Positions 47,113-59,100 of a DNA stretch of 64,000 bases are shown one piece after another. Position numbers and translations under genes: made by a program. Source of the stretch: Mycolicibacterium tusciae JS617 (GTDB taxonomy: Bacteria; Actinomycetota; Actinomycetes; Mycobacteriales; Mycobacteriaceae); NCBI RefSeq assembly GCF_000243415.2, contig NZ_KI912270.1:6777837-6841836 (forward strand), given 5' to 3'. The notes beneath the pieces were generated by a model. That model was not told the DNA's origin. It ran no database searches and saw nothing but the letters and a program-made list of their open reading frames with translations. The first letter of the stretch is position 1. The number at the start of each line of letters is the position of its first letter.

Positions 47113-47391
47113 TCACCCGCCTCGTACACATCGGACGGTTGCGGTTTACGTATCCGTAAATTCCCTGGCCGGTCCGGTAACCGCCGTTAACTAGTGTGCT
47201 GGAAGTTACATGAGCCGCGTTGTCGTGCACATTACACAGGGGCGATGATAGTTGCGGAAGTAGATCTTTCCACAGATTCTCCTGGTTCAAGCTGCCAAAA
47301 GGCTGACGTTGATGCTAGAGTCCGCGTTAGCTGAGCATCGGGGCATAGGCCGGATGTAGACAGCGGGGACTACGAGACAGGAAATTAGCTG
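47113..47391. other. Intergenic region upstream of the small ORF
   Basis: About 280 bases without a supported gene; the 72-codon minus-strand frame in it has no ribosome site or recognisable content. A TAGAGT hexamer at 47316-47321 may be a -10 for the small ORF that follows. Confidence 0.4.
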
Positions 47392-47562
47392 ATGGCGCAG
47401 ATTGGCGCAGCGTTCGCCGCTGGTGCGCCCGGCGCGCATGGCGACGACGATTTAACTGGCCAGGATCCAGTCGCGGTGCACAACTGCAGCCGTCTCGGCC
47501 GTGTGGCCAATCCGCCGAGCTCCTGGTTTTCCGAATTGTTCCGCTCCGCCCGCCGGCGTTGA
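47392..47562 (+). CDS. Small protein, 56 residues, unknown function
   Basis: ATG 47392 to TGA 47560-47562. AGGAAA seven bases upstream is a good ribosome site. The protein starts MAQIGAAFAAG, has an acidic middle (HGDDDLTG) with a rare TTA leucine codon, one Cys and a basic end (FRSARRR). There is no signal peptide or membrane span. The length falls below the usual annotation cut-off. It ends 10 bases before the convergent DUF3618 gene. No family is recognised; being expressed is an inference from the ribosome site and coding-like composition. Confidence 0.45.
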   Translation: MAQIGAAFAAGAPGAHGDDDLTGQDPVAVHNCSRLGRVANPPSSWFSELFRSARRR

Positions 47563-47571
47563 GCAGATGCG

Positions 47572-47805
47572 TCAGCGCCGCCTGATCCGGCGCACGACGA
47601 GCACGATCACGACGGTTCCGACGCCAGCCAGCGAGACGGCCACGGCTGGCTTCTTGACGAGCCGCGTTAACCCGGCCTTGAGGTCGTCTGCGAGCCGTCG
47701 AGGGTTCGCGCGCTCGGCCAGGGAGTCGACTGTCAGCGCCAGCTGATCACGAGCCTGGTCGATCTCCTGCTTGATGGTGTCGGGGTCGCGGTCCGCCACA
47801 TCCAT
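47572..47805 (-). CDS. DUF3618 family membrane protein (Rv2520c-like)
   Basis: A 77-residue protein. The N-terminal half is the DUF3618 helix DPDTIKQEIDQARDQLALTVDSLAERANPRRLADDLK by position; a single transmembrane span follows (AVAVSLAGVGTVVIVLVV), with an Arg-rich C-terminus (RRIRRR). Family members are small actinobacterial inner-membrane proteins of unknown role. It is divergent from bcp. Confidence 0.85.
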   Translation of the reverse strand: MDVADRDPDTIKQEIDQARDQLALTVDSLAERANPRRLADDLKAGLTRLVKKPAVAVSLAGVGTVVIVLVVRRIRRR

Positions 47806-47913
47806 CTCCCATACGCGTCAAGCCCTGCTCCAAAGTCCGGTGCCTTGCGCAACTACCCTAGAGCAGCTCGCACTAACCGAAGTGAACCGGTCCATCAGAG
47901 GGGATCCGCACGC

Positions 47914-48387
47914 GTGCCACAGACTCCGCGACTCGAGGTGGGCGCCAAAGCCCCCGCGTTCAGCCTGCCTGACGCCGACGGCAACACCGTCAAGCTCTCC
48001 GACTACAAGGGCCGCAAGGTCATCGTGTATTTCTACCCCGCCGCATCGACGCCGGGCTGTACCAAGCAGGCCTGCGATTTCCGCGACAGCCTCGGCGAGC
48101 TCAACGGTGCCGGACTCGACGTCATCGGCATCTCCCCCGACAAGCCGGAGAAGCTGGCCAAGTTCCGCGACAAAGAGAAGCTGACGTTTCCCCTGCTGTC
48201 GGACCCTGACCGCGAAGTCCTCACCGCGTGGGGCGCCTACGGCGAAAAGATGATGTACGGCAAGACCGTTCAAGGCGTGATCCGTTCGACCTTCGTGGTC
48301 GACGAGAAGGGCAAGATCGCCGAGGCGCGCTACAACGTCAAGGCGACCGGACACGTGGCCAAGCTACGGCGCGACCTGTCCGTCTGA
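47914..48387 (+). CDS. bcp: Thioredoxin-dependent peroxiredoxin (bacterioferritin comigratory protein)
   Basis: A 157-residue atypical 2-Cys / 1-Cys peroxiredoxin of the Bcp/PrxQ type. The peroxidatic and resolving cysteines are five apart in STPGCTKQACDFRD. GTG 47914 with AGAGGGGA upstream is the start; an earlier in-frame ATG at 47845 adds an unconserved extension. It reduces hydrogen peroxide and organic hydroperoxides in the cytosol with electrons from thioredoxin. It corresponds to Rv2521. Its end overlaps the convergent dipeptidase gene by 24 bases. Confidence 0.93.
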   Translation: MPQTPRLEVGAKAPAFSLPDADGNTVKLSDYKGRKVIVYFYPAASTPGCTKQACDFRDSLGELNGAGLDVIGISPDKPEKLAKFRDKEKLTFPLLSDPDREVLTAWGAYGEKMMYGKTVQGVIRSTFVVDEKGKIAEARYNVKATGHVAKLRRDLSV

Positions 48388-49710
48388 CCCCAGGTTCGCC
48401 AGCAGTAGCGCCTCGGCGGTCGCGGCGCGCTCCAGCACCCCGAGGTCCAGGCTTTCGTTGATGCTGTGCGCTTGTGTCGCAGGGTCTTCCACGCCGGTCA
48501 CCAAAATCTTGGCCGACGGGAACGCCGCCGCGAACTCGGCGATGAACGGAATGGAGCCACCGATTCCGGTGTCGACAGGCTGCGCGCCCCACGCGAGCCG
48601 GAACGCCGCCCGCGCCGCGTCGTAGACCGCTCCGGTGGCGTCGATGGCATACGGCTGGCCGACGTCGCCGGGTGTGACGGTCACCTGCGCACCCCACGGC
48701 GCGTTCTGCTCGAGGTGACGTGTCAGGGCCGTCAGGTGTTCTTCCGCGTCACCCCCCGGTGCGACGCGCATGCTGACCTTCGCCCGCGCCCGCGGTATCA
48801 AGGTGTTCGACGCTTTGTCGATCGGCGTCGTGTCGATTCCGATCACCGTGATCGCCGGCTTGGCCCAAAGTCGTTGCGGCACCGACCCGGAGCCGATTTC
48901 ACGGACGCCGTCCAACAGGCCGGTCTCCGCGCGGACGCGCTCCGGTGGGTAATCCACATCGGCCACCCGCGCTTCGTGCAATCCCTCGACGGCCACGTTG
49001 CCCTCGTCGTCGTGCAGGCTGGCCAGCAGACGCACCAGCACCGTCAACGCATCGGGGGCGACACCACCCCATAATCCGGAGTGCAGGCCGTGATCCAACG
49101 TCGCCACCTCGACGACGCAGTCGGCGAGTCCGCGCAGCGACACCGTCAACGAGGGGACCTCGGTGCTCCAGTTGTCGGAGTCGGCGATGACGATCACGTC
49201 GGACGCCAGCGTTTCGCGGTGTGCCGCCAGGAGTCGGGACAGCGACGGCGATCCCGACTCCTCCTCCCCCTCCACGAACACCGTCACCCCAACCGGCGGT
49301 TTCCCACCGTGGGCGCGAAAGGCCGCCAAATGCGTTGCGATGCCCGCCTTGTCATCCGCGGTGCCCCGCCCGTAGAGGCGGCCGGCGCGCTCGGTGGGCT
49401 CGAACGGCGGCGAGCGCCACTGCGTGTGATCGCCCTCGGGCTGCACGTCGTGATGGGCGTAGAGCAATACAGTGGGCGCGCCCGGCGGCGCCGGATGCCG
49501 GGCGATGACTGCGGGGGCGCCGCCCTCGCTGACGATCTGCACATCTTTGAAGCCCGCGTCCGACAACAGTTTTGCCGTGGCATCGGCGCTGCGCTGCACT
49601 TCGCTTCGGCGTCCCGGATCGGCCCACACCGACTCGATGCGCACCAGGTCTTCCAGGTCGCGGCGCACCGACGGCAGCACGTCGCGCACCCGCTGCACCA
49701 GATCAGTCAT
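48364..49710 (-). CDS. M20 family dipeptidase (Rv2522c-like)
   Basis: A 448-residue zinc metallopeptidase. Metal and catalytic residues are in LLYAHHDVQPEGD, LYGRGTADDKAGIATHL, VEGEEESGSPSL and the C-terminal GIGGSIPFIAEF; a lid domain lies at ~190-320. The ATG at 49710 is supported by TAACCT six bases upstream (leaderless). It is soluble with no signal peptide. It probably splits dipeptides such as carnosine-type or aspartyl peptides; the exact substrate cannot be told. Confidence 0.92.
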   Translation of the reverse strand: MTDLVQRVRDVLPSVRRDLEDLVRIESVWADPGRRSEVQRSADATAKLLSDAGFKDVQIVSEGGAPAVIARHPAPPGAPTVLLYAHHDVQPEGDHTQWRSPPFEPTERAGRLYGRGTADDKAGIATHLAAFRAHGGKPPVGVTVFVEGEEESGSPSLSRLLAAHRETLASDVIVIADSDNWSTEVPSLTVSLRGLADCVVEVATLDHGLHSGLWGGVAPDALTVLVRLLASLHDDEGNVAVEGLHEARVADVDYPPERVRAETGLLDGVREIGSGSVPQRLWAKPAITVIGIDTTPIDKASNTLIPRARAKVSMRVAPGGDAEEHLTALTRHLEQNAPWGAQVTVTPGDVGQPYAIDATGAVYDAARAAFRLAWGAQPVDTGIGGSIPFIAEFAAAFPSAKILVTGVEDPATQAHSINESLDLGVLERAATAEALLLANLGSDGQVAP

Positions 49711-49716
49711 GCTTCG

Positions 49717-49722
49717 AGGTTA
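49717..49722 (-). promoter_or_regulatory. Candidate -10 element, leaderless start of the dipeptidase gene
   Basis: Minus-strand TAACCT ends six bases before the ATG at 49710. Confidence 0.4.
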
Positions 49723-49767
49723 GCGGGTCACCCGTTTCCGGCGAGCGGGTAAAAGTCGCCGCGGAGA

Positions 49768-50163
49768 TCAGGGGTGGGACTCGAGGATGGCGACCGCGGC
49801 TGCCGTATCTCCCTCGTGGGTCATCGAGACGTGAATCGTCACGTCCTTCAGATGTTCACCGATGGCACCGGTGAGGCGCACCTTCGGCCTGCCCCACATG
49901 TCGGTGACGACTTCGATGTCGCGGTGAATTCCTTCGGGCAACATGGGCCGTTTGGCGAACCGCGACCCCGACCACGCCTTGATCACGGCCTCCTTGGCCG
50001 CCCACCGCGCCGCCAAATGCCGCGCCGCCGACGAACTCTTGTCGGCGGCATCGCGCCGCTCGCCGGGCGTGAACGTCTCGGCGAACACCGTTCCCGGCTG
50101 GTCGACCTGTTCAGCGAAGTCGGGTATGGAGACGAGATCGATCCCCACACCGACTACCGCCAT
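49768..50163 (-). CDS. acpS: Holo-[acyl-carrier-protein] synthase
   Basis: A 131-residue phosphopantetheinyl transferase of the AcpS trimer type: GVGIDLVSIPDF with the Mg-binding Asp and RWAAKEAVIKAWSG with the second acidic residue and Lys. ATG 50163 (MAVVGVGID) is chosen over GTG 50169 because it matches the family N-terminus and leaves a better ribosome-site distance. The gene starts 15 bases after the fas stop and in mycobacteria is co-transcribed with it, so that the synthase is made together with the enzyme that activates it. Confidence 0.94.
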   Translation of the reverse strand: MAVVGVGIDLVSIPDFAEQVDQPGTVFAETFTPGERRDAADKSSSAARHLAARWAAKEAVIKAWSGSRFAKRPMLPEGIHRDIEVVTDMWGRPKVRLTGAIGEHLKDVTIHVSMTHEGDTAAAVAILESHP

Positions 50164-50178
50164 GGGCACGAACCTATC

Positions 50179-53100
50179 TCACTGCCCCGATTGCATGTAC
50201 ACGTCGTCCTCGCCGAGCCGCGACGTCGCGTCCAGGAGCATCGCGGCTTCCTGCCGCTTCTCCGGCGCTTCGGCGCTGAACCGGCGGTCGGCCGGCTTCT
50301 CGTACAACGGCCGCCCGCCCGCGATCGCCGAAGCGAGCCGCAGCTGACCCGCAAGCACACGGGCGTCGGCCCTGCGCTTGTAGTCCTCACGCTGCTCGGG
50401 ATCCAACGCCGCCATGAACGCCTGCGGGTGAACCAGCGCGATGACTCCGGAGACGTGGCCGAACCCGAGACTGGTGATCAGTCCGGCCTTCAGCGGGAAC
50501 TTGTCGCCGAACTTGAGGCTGTCGCGCAGCCACACGAGGTGCTCGGCACCGGCGAGCTCGTCGTCGACACAGTCCAGGCTCCGGTTCGGCGGTAGCACGC
50601 CGTCGCGCAGCATCTGGCACATCCCCATCATCTGGAACACCGCGGCGCCACCCTTTGAGTGGCCCGTCAGGCTCTTCTGCGACACGACGAACAGCGGTGC
50701 GCCGGCCGAGCGGCCCAACGAGTCGGCGAGCCTCTCGTGCAATTCCGTCTCGTTCGGATCGTTGGCCAGCGTCGAGGTGTCGTGCTTCGACACCACCGCG
50801 ATGTCGTCGGCGCCGACGCCGAGCTTCGCAAGCGAACGCGCGAGCTCGGAGCCCCGACCACCGCGGCCCGCGCCCAACGCCCCGATACCCGGCGCCGGGA
50901 TCGACGTGTGCACGCCGTCTGCGAAGGACGACACATAGCCGACGACGGCCAGCACCGGCAGGCCCATGTTCAACGCCAGGTCGCCCCTGGCCAGCAGGAT
51001 GGTCCCGCCACCCTGGCCCTCGACGAACCCAAGCCTGCGACGGTCGTTGGGGCGCGAGAACTTCGAGTCGCTGACCCCCTTCGCGCGCATCATCTCGGTG
51101 TCGGCGGTGGCCGCCATGTCACCGAAGCCGATGACGGCCTCAAGCGTGGTGTCGTCATATCCGCCGGCCACGACGAACTCGGCCTTGCCGAGGCGGATCT
51201 TGTCGACACCCTCTTCGACCGACACGGCCGCGGTGGCGCATGCACCGACCGGGTGGATCATCGCGCCGTAGCTACCGATGTAGGACTGCACGACGTGGCC
51301 TGCGATCACGTTAGGCAGGCATTCCTGGAGGATGTCGTTCGGCTTGTTCCTGCCGAGCAGGTTGCCGTGGTACATCGTCTGCATCGACGTCATGCCACCC
51401 ATGCCGGTGCCCTGAGTGCTGGCCACCAGGCTGGGGTGCACCCAGCGCATCAGCTCGGCCGGGGTGAATCCCGCCGACAGGAACGAATCGACCGTGGTGA
51501 CGAGGTTCCACAACGCCAGCCGGTCAACGGAATTCGTCATGTCCGGCGTCACGCCGTACACCTCGGGGTTGAACCCGGTCGGCACCTGCGCGCCGACGGT
51601 GCGTGACAGCTTCACCTTGCGCGGTACGCGAATCTCGGTGCCCGCCTTGCGGGTCACCTGCCAGTCGGCGCTGTCCGGGACCGGCGTGATCACCGTTTGG
51701 TCGGGATCGAACCGAGCGAAGGCCTGCGCCTCTTCCGCTGAGGACACCACGAAGGTGAAGTCCTTGTCGAGGAACACCGATACCAGCAGCGGCGAGGTGT
51801 GATCGGGGGGGATCGCACCGTCGTCGACGAACTCACGGATGCCAACGCGTTCCGTGACGGCGTCGTGGTAGCGCTCGACGAGTTCGCCCTCGTCGACCAA
51901 ATCGCCTGTCTCCGTGTCGTACCAACCGGGGGTGGGGTCGTCCTCCCACTTGACCAGGCCGGTGGTCCATGCCAGCTCAAGCACTCCCGCCGCCGACAGC
52001 TCGTTGTCGACCTCCATCTCGAAGCGGGTGCGTGACGAGCCGTACGGTCCCAGCTCTGCGCCGCCGACGATCACCACCAGATCGGCGGGATCGACATCGA
52101 GGTCGTTCCACTCCGGTGGCGGTGCCGACCGGTAGCCGCGCGGCGGGGACGGCAGCGCGCGAATCGTGCCGTGCTCCTCGGTCTCCTCGTCCACGCTCTC
52201 GGCGCCGGCGGCCTGCTCTTCGCGCGCCTTGGTGGCCAGCGCGGCCAGGTCGAGCTCGACTTCAGCGAGACCGCCGGTCAAATCGGCCTGCAGCGGCTCG
52301 CGTGCCGCAGCCACCTTGGACTCGATGTCGCAGAGGGCGAGCAGCATCCTCGCCATCTCGTCGGTCGTGTACGTCGTCACACCGGCTTCCTCGACAGCGT
52401 CGACGATGGCGTCATTGTGACCCATCAGCCCGGTGCCCTTGGTCCAGCCGATCAGCGCGTGCGCCAACGAAACCCGCTGCGCCCACGACGACTCGGCCTT
52501 CCACCGGGTGACCAGCGCGTCGAGTGCGGACTTGGACTCACCGTAGGCACCGTCACCACCGAACATGCCGCGGTTCGGGGAGCCAGGAAGCACGACGTGC
52601 AACCGCGCAGCGATGTCGCGTTCCGCGCCGACGTGTGACAACCCGCCGATCAGCCGTTGCACCGCCCACAGCAGAACCTTCATCTCCATCTCGGCGCGGG
52701 ACCCCGCGTCCGACAGGTCGCCTGCCACCCGCGGTGCCGCGAACGGGAACAGCAGCGTCGGCGTCAGCGCATCCTTGAGGTGAATGGATTGCGGCCCAAG
52801 GCTTTCGCTCTGCTCCGTGCCCACCCACGAGACGAGCTCATCGATGTCGCTGTAGGACGCCATGTTGGCGGGCACCACCCACAGTTTGGCCTCGAACCGG
52901 GCGTTGTTGCGGTAAAGCGTGCGGTAGAACGCCAGGCGGTCGTCGTTCAGGTTGGACGTGGTCGCGATGACCGTCGCCCCACCGTCGAGAAGTTGTGCCA
53001 CCACCGACGCGGCGATGGACCCCTTCGATGCACCGGTCACCACCGCGACCTCGTCGGTGTAGCGACCCTTGCCCGGGTTCTCCGCTCCGGCCGCCGCGCG

Positions 53101-56100
53101 ACCGTACAGCGAGGCGTGGATGTTACGGCCCGCCGCCAGCGACTTGCCCTGCCACCAGGTCGCCTGCGTGCCGACAATGTGCCCAGCACCTTCGAACCGC
53201 TCCGAAAGACGCTGCCAGTCTCCGTCGATCTCGTCCTCGTCGAGCAGCCATAGCCTGGCCAGGTCCTCACGTGCGCTGGCCCAGCGGTCGTCGAACAACA
53301 CGGCCTTGCGACCGTCGAACGTCGGCGCCACCAAACGCGGCCAGTCCGAACCCAATTCGGTCGTGACGAGATCGATGAGCTCTGCGTCCGTCGCTTCAGG
53401 CGTCGTGACGGGTGCGAGGTGGCCGAGCTCGCCCAGGATCAGGCGCGCCGCCGAGGCGAGCACGCCGTTCGGTCCGGTGACCTTTTCGGCGAACTCGCCG
53501 AGCGCCGCGGAATCCACGACCCCGCCCCCGCCGCCGGCAGCCGCGGGCAGTGTTACCGCCACACCCTTACGGGCGCCCACCGCCGCCACTGCGGCATCGA
53601 TGACCTTGTCGACACTCGCCGCGTCTGCGAGAGCGCCACTGTGCAGGCCACCCAGATCGCCGCCGCGCACGCTGGACCCCTCGCGGGTGCCCAGCGCCAC
53701 CTCGACGGTGACGTGCTTGACCCAGCCGTCTTCGAGTTCCCAGGTCTTCTTGACCCGCTCGGCGATGTATGCGGGGCGCTTGCCCGACGGCCCGAGAGCC
53801 GTGCGGAGCTGGTCATTGACCGCGTCGGAAAGCACTGGGCCGTAAGGCTTGTAGGTTCTGGCGAGCTTGGCGACCTGGCCCTTGAGTCCGGCCAGATCGG
53901 CCTCTGCGGCACCGTCGATGGCACCGAGATTCAGCTCTGACCCGAGATCCACCAGCAGCTGGTTGCGCCGCGACGACGCTCCGTCGGTGATCGACTCGAT
54001 GGAGTCCAGCGCTTCGATCTGATCGATGCGCATCTTCGCCGACAACGCGATCAATGCCGTTGTGGCGTCGGCGGCGTCATAGGTGAGATCGTCCGGGCGC
54101 GGCCCACCCGACGGCGCCGCGGGTGCGGCGGGTGCGGCGGGTGCGGGTGCGGCCTCGACTGGGGCGGCCGATTCCACCGCCGCCGGCGCCGCGTCGGCTC
54201 CGTTGTCCGCGTCGAGGTCCGGCTCGGGGTCGGTGTCCGTGGCGAACAGCACCGCGGCATCGCGCTCGGAGTTCAGCACCTCGGTGGTGTTGTGCGAATA
54301 CTCCGGAAGCTTGAGCGTGTTGGTCGCAAGACCCGCGACGGTCGGTGCCGACTTCACACCGATCTCGACGAACCGTTCGATGCCAAGACCGCCTGCGGCC
54401 TCCTCGATGAAGAGCAGGTCTTGTGTTTCGATCCATCGCACCGGGCTGGCGAACTGCCATGCCAGCAGCTCGATCACGACCTTGCGCATCAACTCGCGCG
54501 GCTTCTCGTTCCGCCAGGTGTCGTAGTCGGCGAGAATCTCGTCGAGCGGCTCGGCGGGCACCAGATCGCGGATCTCCTGAATGAAGTCGCGGTCCAACGT
54601 GAACGGCCGCGGCACCAGGTTCGGGATGTACTTGCCGACGATCAGGTCGGGATCCGCGTCGCGCGGCATGACGCGCTCGAGCGAGCGGCGGAAGTCGGCG
54701 ACGCCCACGCGAAGCACAGACGAGTGGAACGGTACGTCGATGCCGGGCACCAGGATGAACGACCGCTTGCCACCGCTGATCTCGCGACGCTTCTCGACCT
54801 CTTCCTCCAGCACCTCCAGACCGTGGACCGTGCCGGCGATGGCGTACTGCGAGCCGCGAAGGTTGAAGTTCACGATCTGCAGGAATTCCCCGGTGCGCTC
54901 GGAGATCTCGTCGATGAATCCGGGAACATCGGCATCGTCGAGATCGATCTGCGACGGCCGGATCGCGGCCAGCCGGTAGTTGGAGCGGCCGAGGTGGTCG
55001 CGCGGAACGATGTCGTGCATCTTGCTGCCGCGGTGGAACACCACCTCCAACAGTGCGTCCAACTCGTAGACACCGCTGACACATGCCAGCGCCGTGTACT
55101 CGCCGACGGAGTGTCCGCAGGCCAACGCACCTTCGACGAATGCACCCTGTTCACGCATCTCTGCGACCTGAGCGGCCGCCACCGTCGCCATCGCAACCTG
55201 GGTGAACTGCGTCAAGAACAGCACACCGTCGGGATGGTGGTAGTGCACACCGCTGGCGATCAGGCTGGTCGGGTTGTCCCGCACCACGTGCAGCACCGAG
55301 AAGCCCAACGTGTCGCGGGTGAACTTGTCGGCGGTGTCCCACACCTTGCGCGCGGCCTTGGACCGGGAGCGGACCTCCATGCCCATGCCCTTGTGCTGGA
55401 TGCCTTGGCCGGGGAACGCGTAGACGGTCTTCGGTGCGGCCAGCTGTGCCGTCGCCGACATGACGAGCTCGTTGTTGACGCGCGCGGCGACCTCGACGAT
55501 CTCTGCGCCACGGTCGATTCCGACTCGGTCGACACGGAAGTCGATGTCATCGCCGGGCAGGACCATGCCGAGGAATCGAGACGTCCAGCCGACCACACGG
55601 GCCGGCGGAGCGGCCTTGCCATCGGTGGCGGCGACTACGTGCTGGGCCGCCGCTGAGAGCCACATGCCATGCACGATGGGCGATTTGAGCCCGGCCAGCA
55701 GCGCGGCGGCACGGTCGGTGTGGATCGGATTGTGATCCCCGGAGACCACCGCGAAGGCACGCATGTCGGTCGGCGCCGCCACAGTGACGTCACGACGGCG
55801 GCGACGCGGCGTCTCAGTCGCGTTATCGGTGATCGCGCCGCCGGCACGCGGCGGGTCGCTCAGTTCGGCCCCACCTGTACGGCCCCGAATGGCGAACCGT
55901 TCCTCCAGCTTCGCCAACACGTTGCCGTCGGCATCGGCGACGTCCACGGTGACCGGCACAACACGGCCGTACTCGCTGTCGAACGCCGCCGAACTCGTTG
56001 CGATGACCGTCAATTGGGCGGCCGTCTTCGGCATCGGGGTGAGCAGGTGCGCGGCGTGATCCAGGTGCACCAAGCTCAGCAGACCTTCGATGACGGGAAC

Positions 56101-59100
56101 CCCGTCGTCGGTGACCGCGGCGCCGATGGCCGCGAAAACCGCCGGCCAGCAATGGCCGACGAGCGCATCCGGCACCAGCGTGAGACCGGGCGCCAGCGGT
56201 GCCCCGAACGTCGCGGTGACACCGGTGTGGTCGGCGACCTCTTCGGGATCCCATTCGACGTTGACCGTCGCGGTGTTGTCGTGCACCGGCGGCAACGCGT
56301 CGGGACCGTCGACTCCCGCAGCGATCGCGAGAACCGAGCGCATCGCCTTCGACGCGTCCTCGACGGTCACGACCGGCATACCGCCGTTGACGGTGCAGGA
56401 CGGAAGCGTGAAGCGAATGTCGATCCAGATGTCGCTCAGCGGAACACTCAGCGTGACGGTCTCGCCGGTCAATTCGAGCCGGGCACCGGTGGACGGGTGT
56501 GTGGCGCTGCGGTTCTCGTTCGCCTGCCACTCATCCGGCGCGCCGATGTGGTGCACCGGGTTGATGGCCGTCCGGCCCGCCCACAGCACGTCGGGCGAAT
56601 CGAGCACGACCGCGAGCGCACCGGTGACATCGTTGCGGGCCTGCCGGCGGGAGACCACCGGCGTCGGCTCGGCACCCGCCGCTAGCAACTCGTCGATGGA
56701 CGCCTGCTCGAAACGGTCCAGCAGTTCGCCGACGGGCTCGTCGACGCGCGTGATCCCGGCGACCGCCTGCGTGCCCGGGATGATGCACACCTGGTCGGCG
56801 GTGTAGCGCGCGTCGTGCGCCTGCCACAACGAATCGCTGCGCCACCAGCGGCGCACATCTTTGTCGATGACGGGCACGAAGTTGACCGGCTTGCCCGGCG
56901 TCTTGCACAGCGTGATGAAGAACGGTACGTCGGCCGGGTGCAGCTTGAGCGTCTGGGCATCGGGGTAGCGATCCGAAAGAAGATCGATCGCGTTCTGCGG
57001 ATTGTCCAGCAGCGCTTGACCTTCGGGGCTATCCGTGAAGAGCGTCGCGATCGGCCCGGAGTCCTGCGGATGCAGCCGCGCCTCGGCGCGCTTCAGCATG
57101 TCGGCGAACCGGTCCCGCCAGGTGTCGGCGATCCACGGGCTGTCGGGGGTCGCGGTGTCCGCGGTGCTGTCACCGTCACCGATCGCCAGCTCGACATAGC
57201 GCTTCAGCCACCGCAGATAGGTCATGTCGCTGATGTCACCGAAGTAGGGCTTGGCCGTGTTGGCCATCGCGGCGATCAGTTCGTCACGACGCGCCGCGAC
57301 GGCGTCGGCGTCGGCGTCGCCGGCAACCTCGTCGAGCAGTCGGCCGCAACGGGACGCCGTGTTGTCGATCTCGTGAATGTCTGCGCCCAGCTGGCTGCGG
57401 CTGGAAGCCATGCCGCCGTTGGCCTTTCCAGCGCTGATCCAGTGTTCGGTGCCGCTGGTCTCGACCAGCATCTGCTTGACGGCGGGCGAGGTGGTCGCCT
57501 CCAGCGTCGCCATGGCTGCGGTTCCGACGAGAATCCCGTCGACCGGCATCTCAGGGAATCCGTAAGGCGTGGCCCAGGCACCGGACAGGTACTCCGCCGC
57601 TCGTTCGGGCGTGCCGATGCCACCGCCGACGCAGATGGTGATGTTCGAAAGCTTCCGCAAATCGGCATACGTCGCCAGCAGGAGGTCGTCGAGGTCCTCC
57701 CACGAGTGGTGACCGCCCGCGCGCCCACCCTCGATGTGCACGATCACGTCCTTACCGGGCACCTCGGTGGCGATGTTGATGACCGACTTGATCTGGCCGA
57801 CCGTGCCGGGTTTGAACACCACGTGGCTGAGGCCGACGGTGTTCAGCTCGCCGATCAGCTCGACGGCGTCCTCGAGATCGGGGATGCCCGCGCTGACCAC
57901 GACACCGTCGATCGGGGCGCCGGACTGACGTGCCTTCTGCACCAATCGTTTCCCGCCCACCTGCAGCTTCCACAGATAGGGATCCAGGAACAGCGTGTTG
58001 AACTGCACGGCGCGGCCCGGCTCGAGCAGAGTGGTGAGCTCGGCGATGCGGTCGGCGAAGATCTCCTCGGTGACCTGGCCGCCGCCGGCCAGCTCGGCCC
58101 AGTGGCCCGCGTTGGCCGCCGCGGCGACGATCTTGGCGTCGACGGTCGTGGGGGTCATGCCTGCGAGCAGGATCGGCGACCGCCCGGTCAACCGGGTGAA
58201 TTTGGTGGACAGCTTCACCGAACCGTCGGGCAGCTTCACCGTGGTGGGCGCATAGCTCGACCACGGGGGCAGCACCTCGGGCTCAGCGCCGACGGTGAAC
58301 AGGTTGCGCTGACCCACCCGCGTGGCCGCGGGGATCAGGCCGAGGCCAAGACCGCGGACGATCGGCGCTGTCAGTCGGGTGGCGGTGTCGCTGGGACCGA
58401 GGTCGACAATCCACTTGGCGCCGGAGGCGTGGAGGCGCTCGATCTCGGCGACCCAGTCGACCGGCTTGACGAACACCGACTCGGCGAAGTCGAGGGTGAG
58501 GTCGGGATCCAGCTGGGTGCGCGCCGCCCATCCGGTGATGAGGTCGACCGCAGGGGCCAAGCGCGGGGTGTGGAAGCCGACCTCGACCTGGATGCCGTTG
58601 AACTCCGGGGCGAAGACGGCGCCGCCGCGGGTCTTGTTCTTGCGCTCGGCTTCTTCGCGCTCGGTGATCTTGCTGCAGTAGAGCTCGAATCGACCGAGTT
58701 GCTCGGGCGTGCCGGTGATGACGACGGAGCGCCTGCCGTTCCGGATCGACAGCACCGGCGGGAGCACGGTGCGGACGTCTTTGCTGAACTCCTCCAGCAG
58801 TTCGCCGATGCGTTCCGGGTCGACATTGGTGACCGACACCATTGGCGTCTTGTTACCGCGGCCCACCATGCCCCGGCGACGAGATATCAGCGACCCAGCC
58901 GCTCCCCCGAGTTGCAGCATCGCCAGGATCTCGGCGTCGCGGGCGCCCTTGGCGGTCAGCGCGTGGCACGCGTACTTGCCCTGGGAGTGTCCCGCTGTGG
59001 CCACCGGCGGGGCGCCGTACAGATCCAGCCCCTGGCGGACGAGCGCACGGATGGCGGCGATCTGGTTGAGCAGAATTCCGGGCGCCGAGATCGCAGCGGT

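Noticed and set aside
47072..47290. 72-codon minus-strand frame after tRNA-Lys
   Set aside because: No ribosome site, no recognisable content, and it runs into the hairpin after the tRNA gene.
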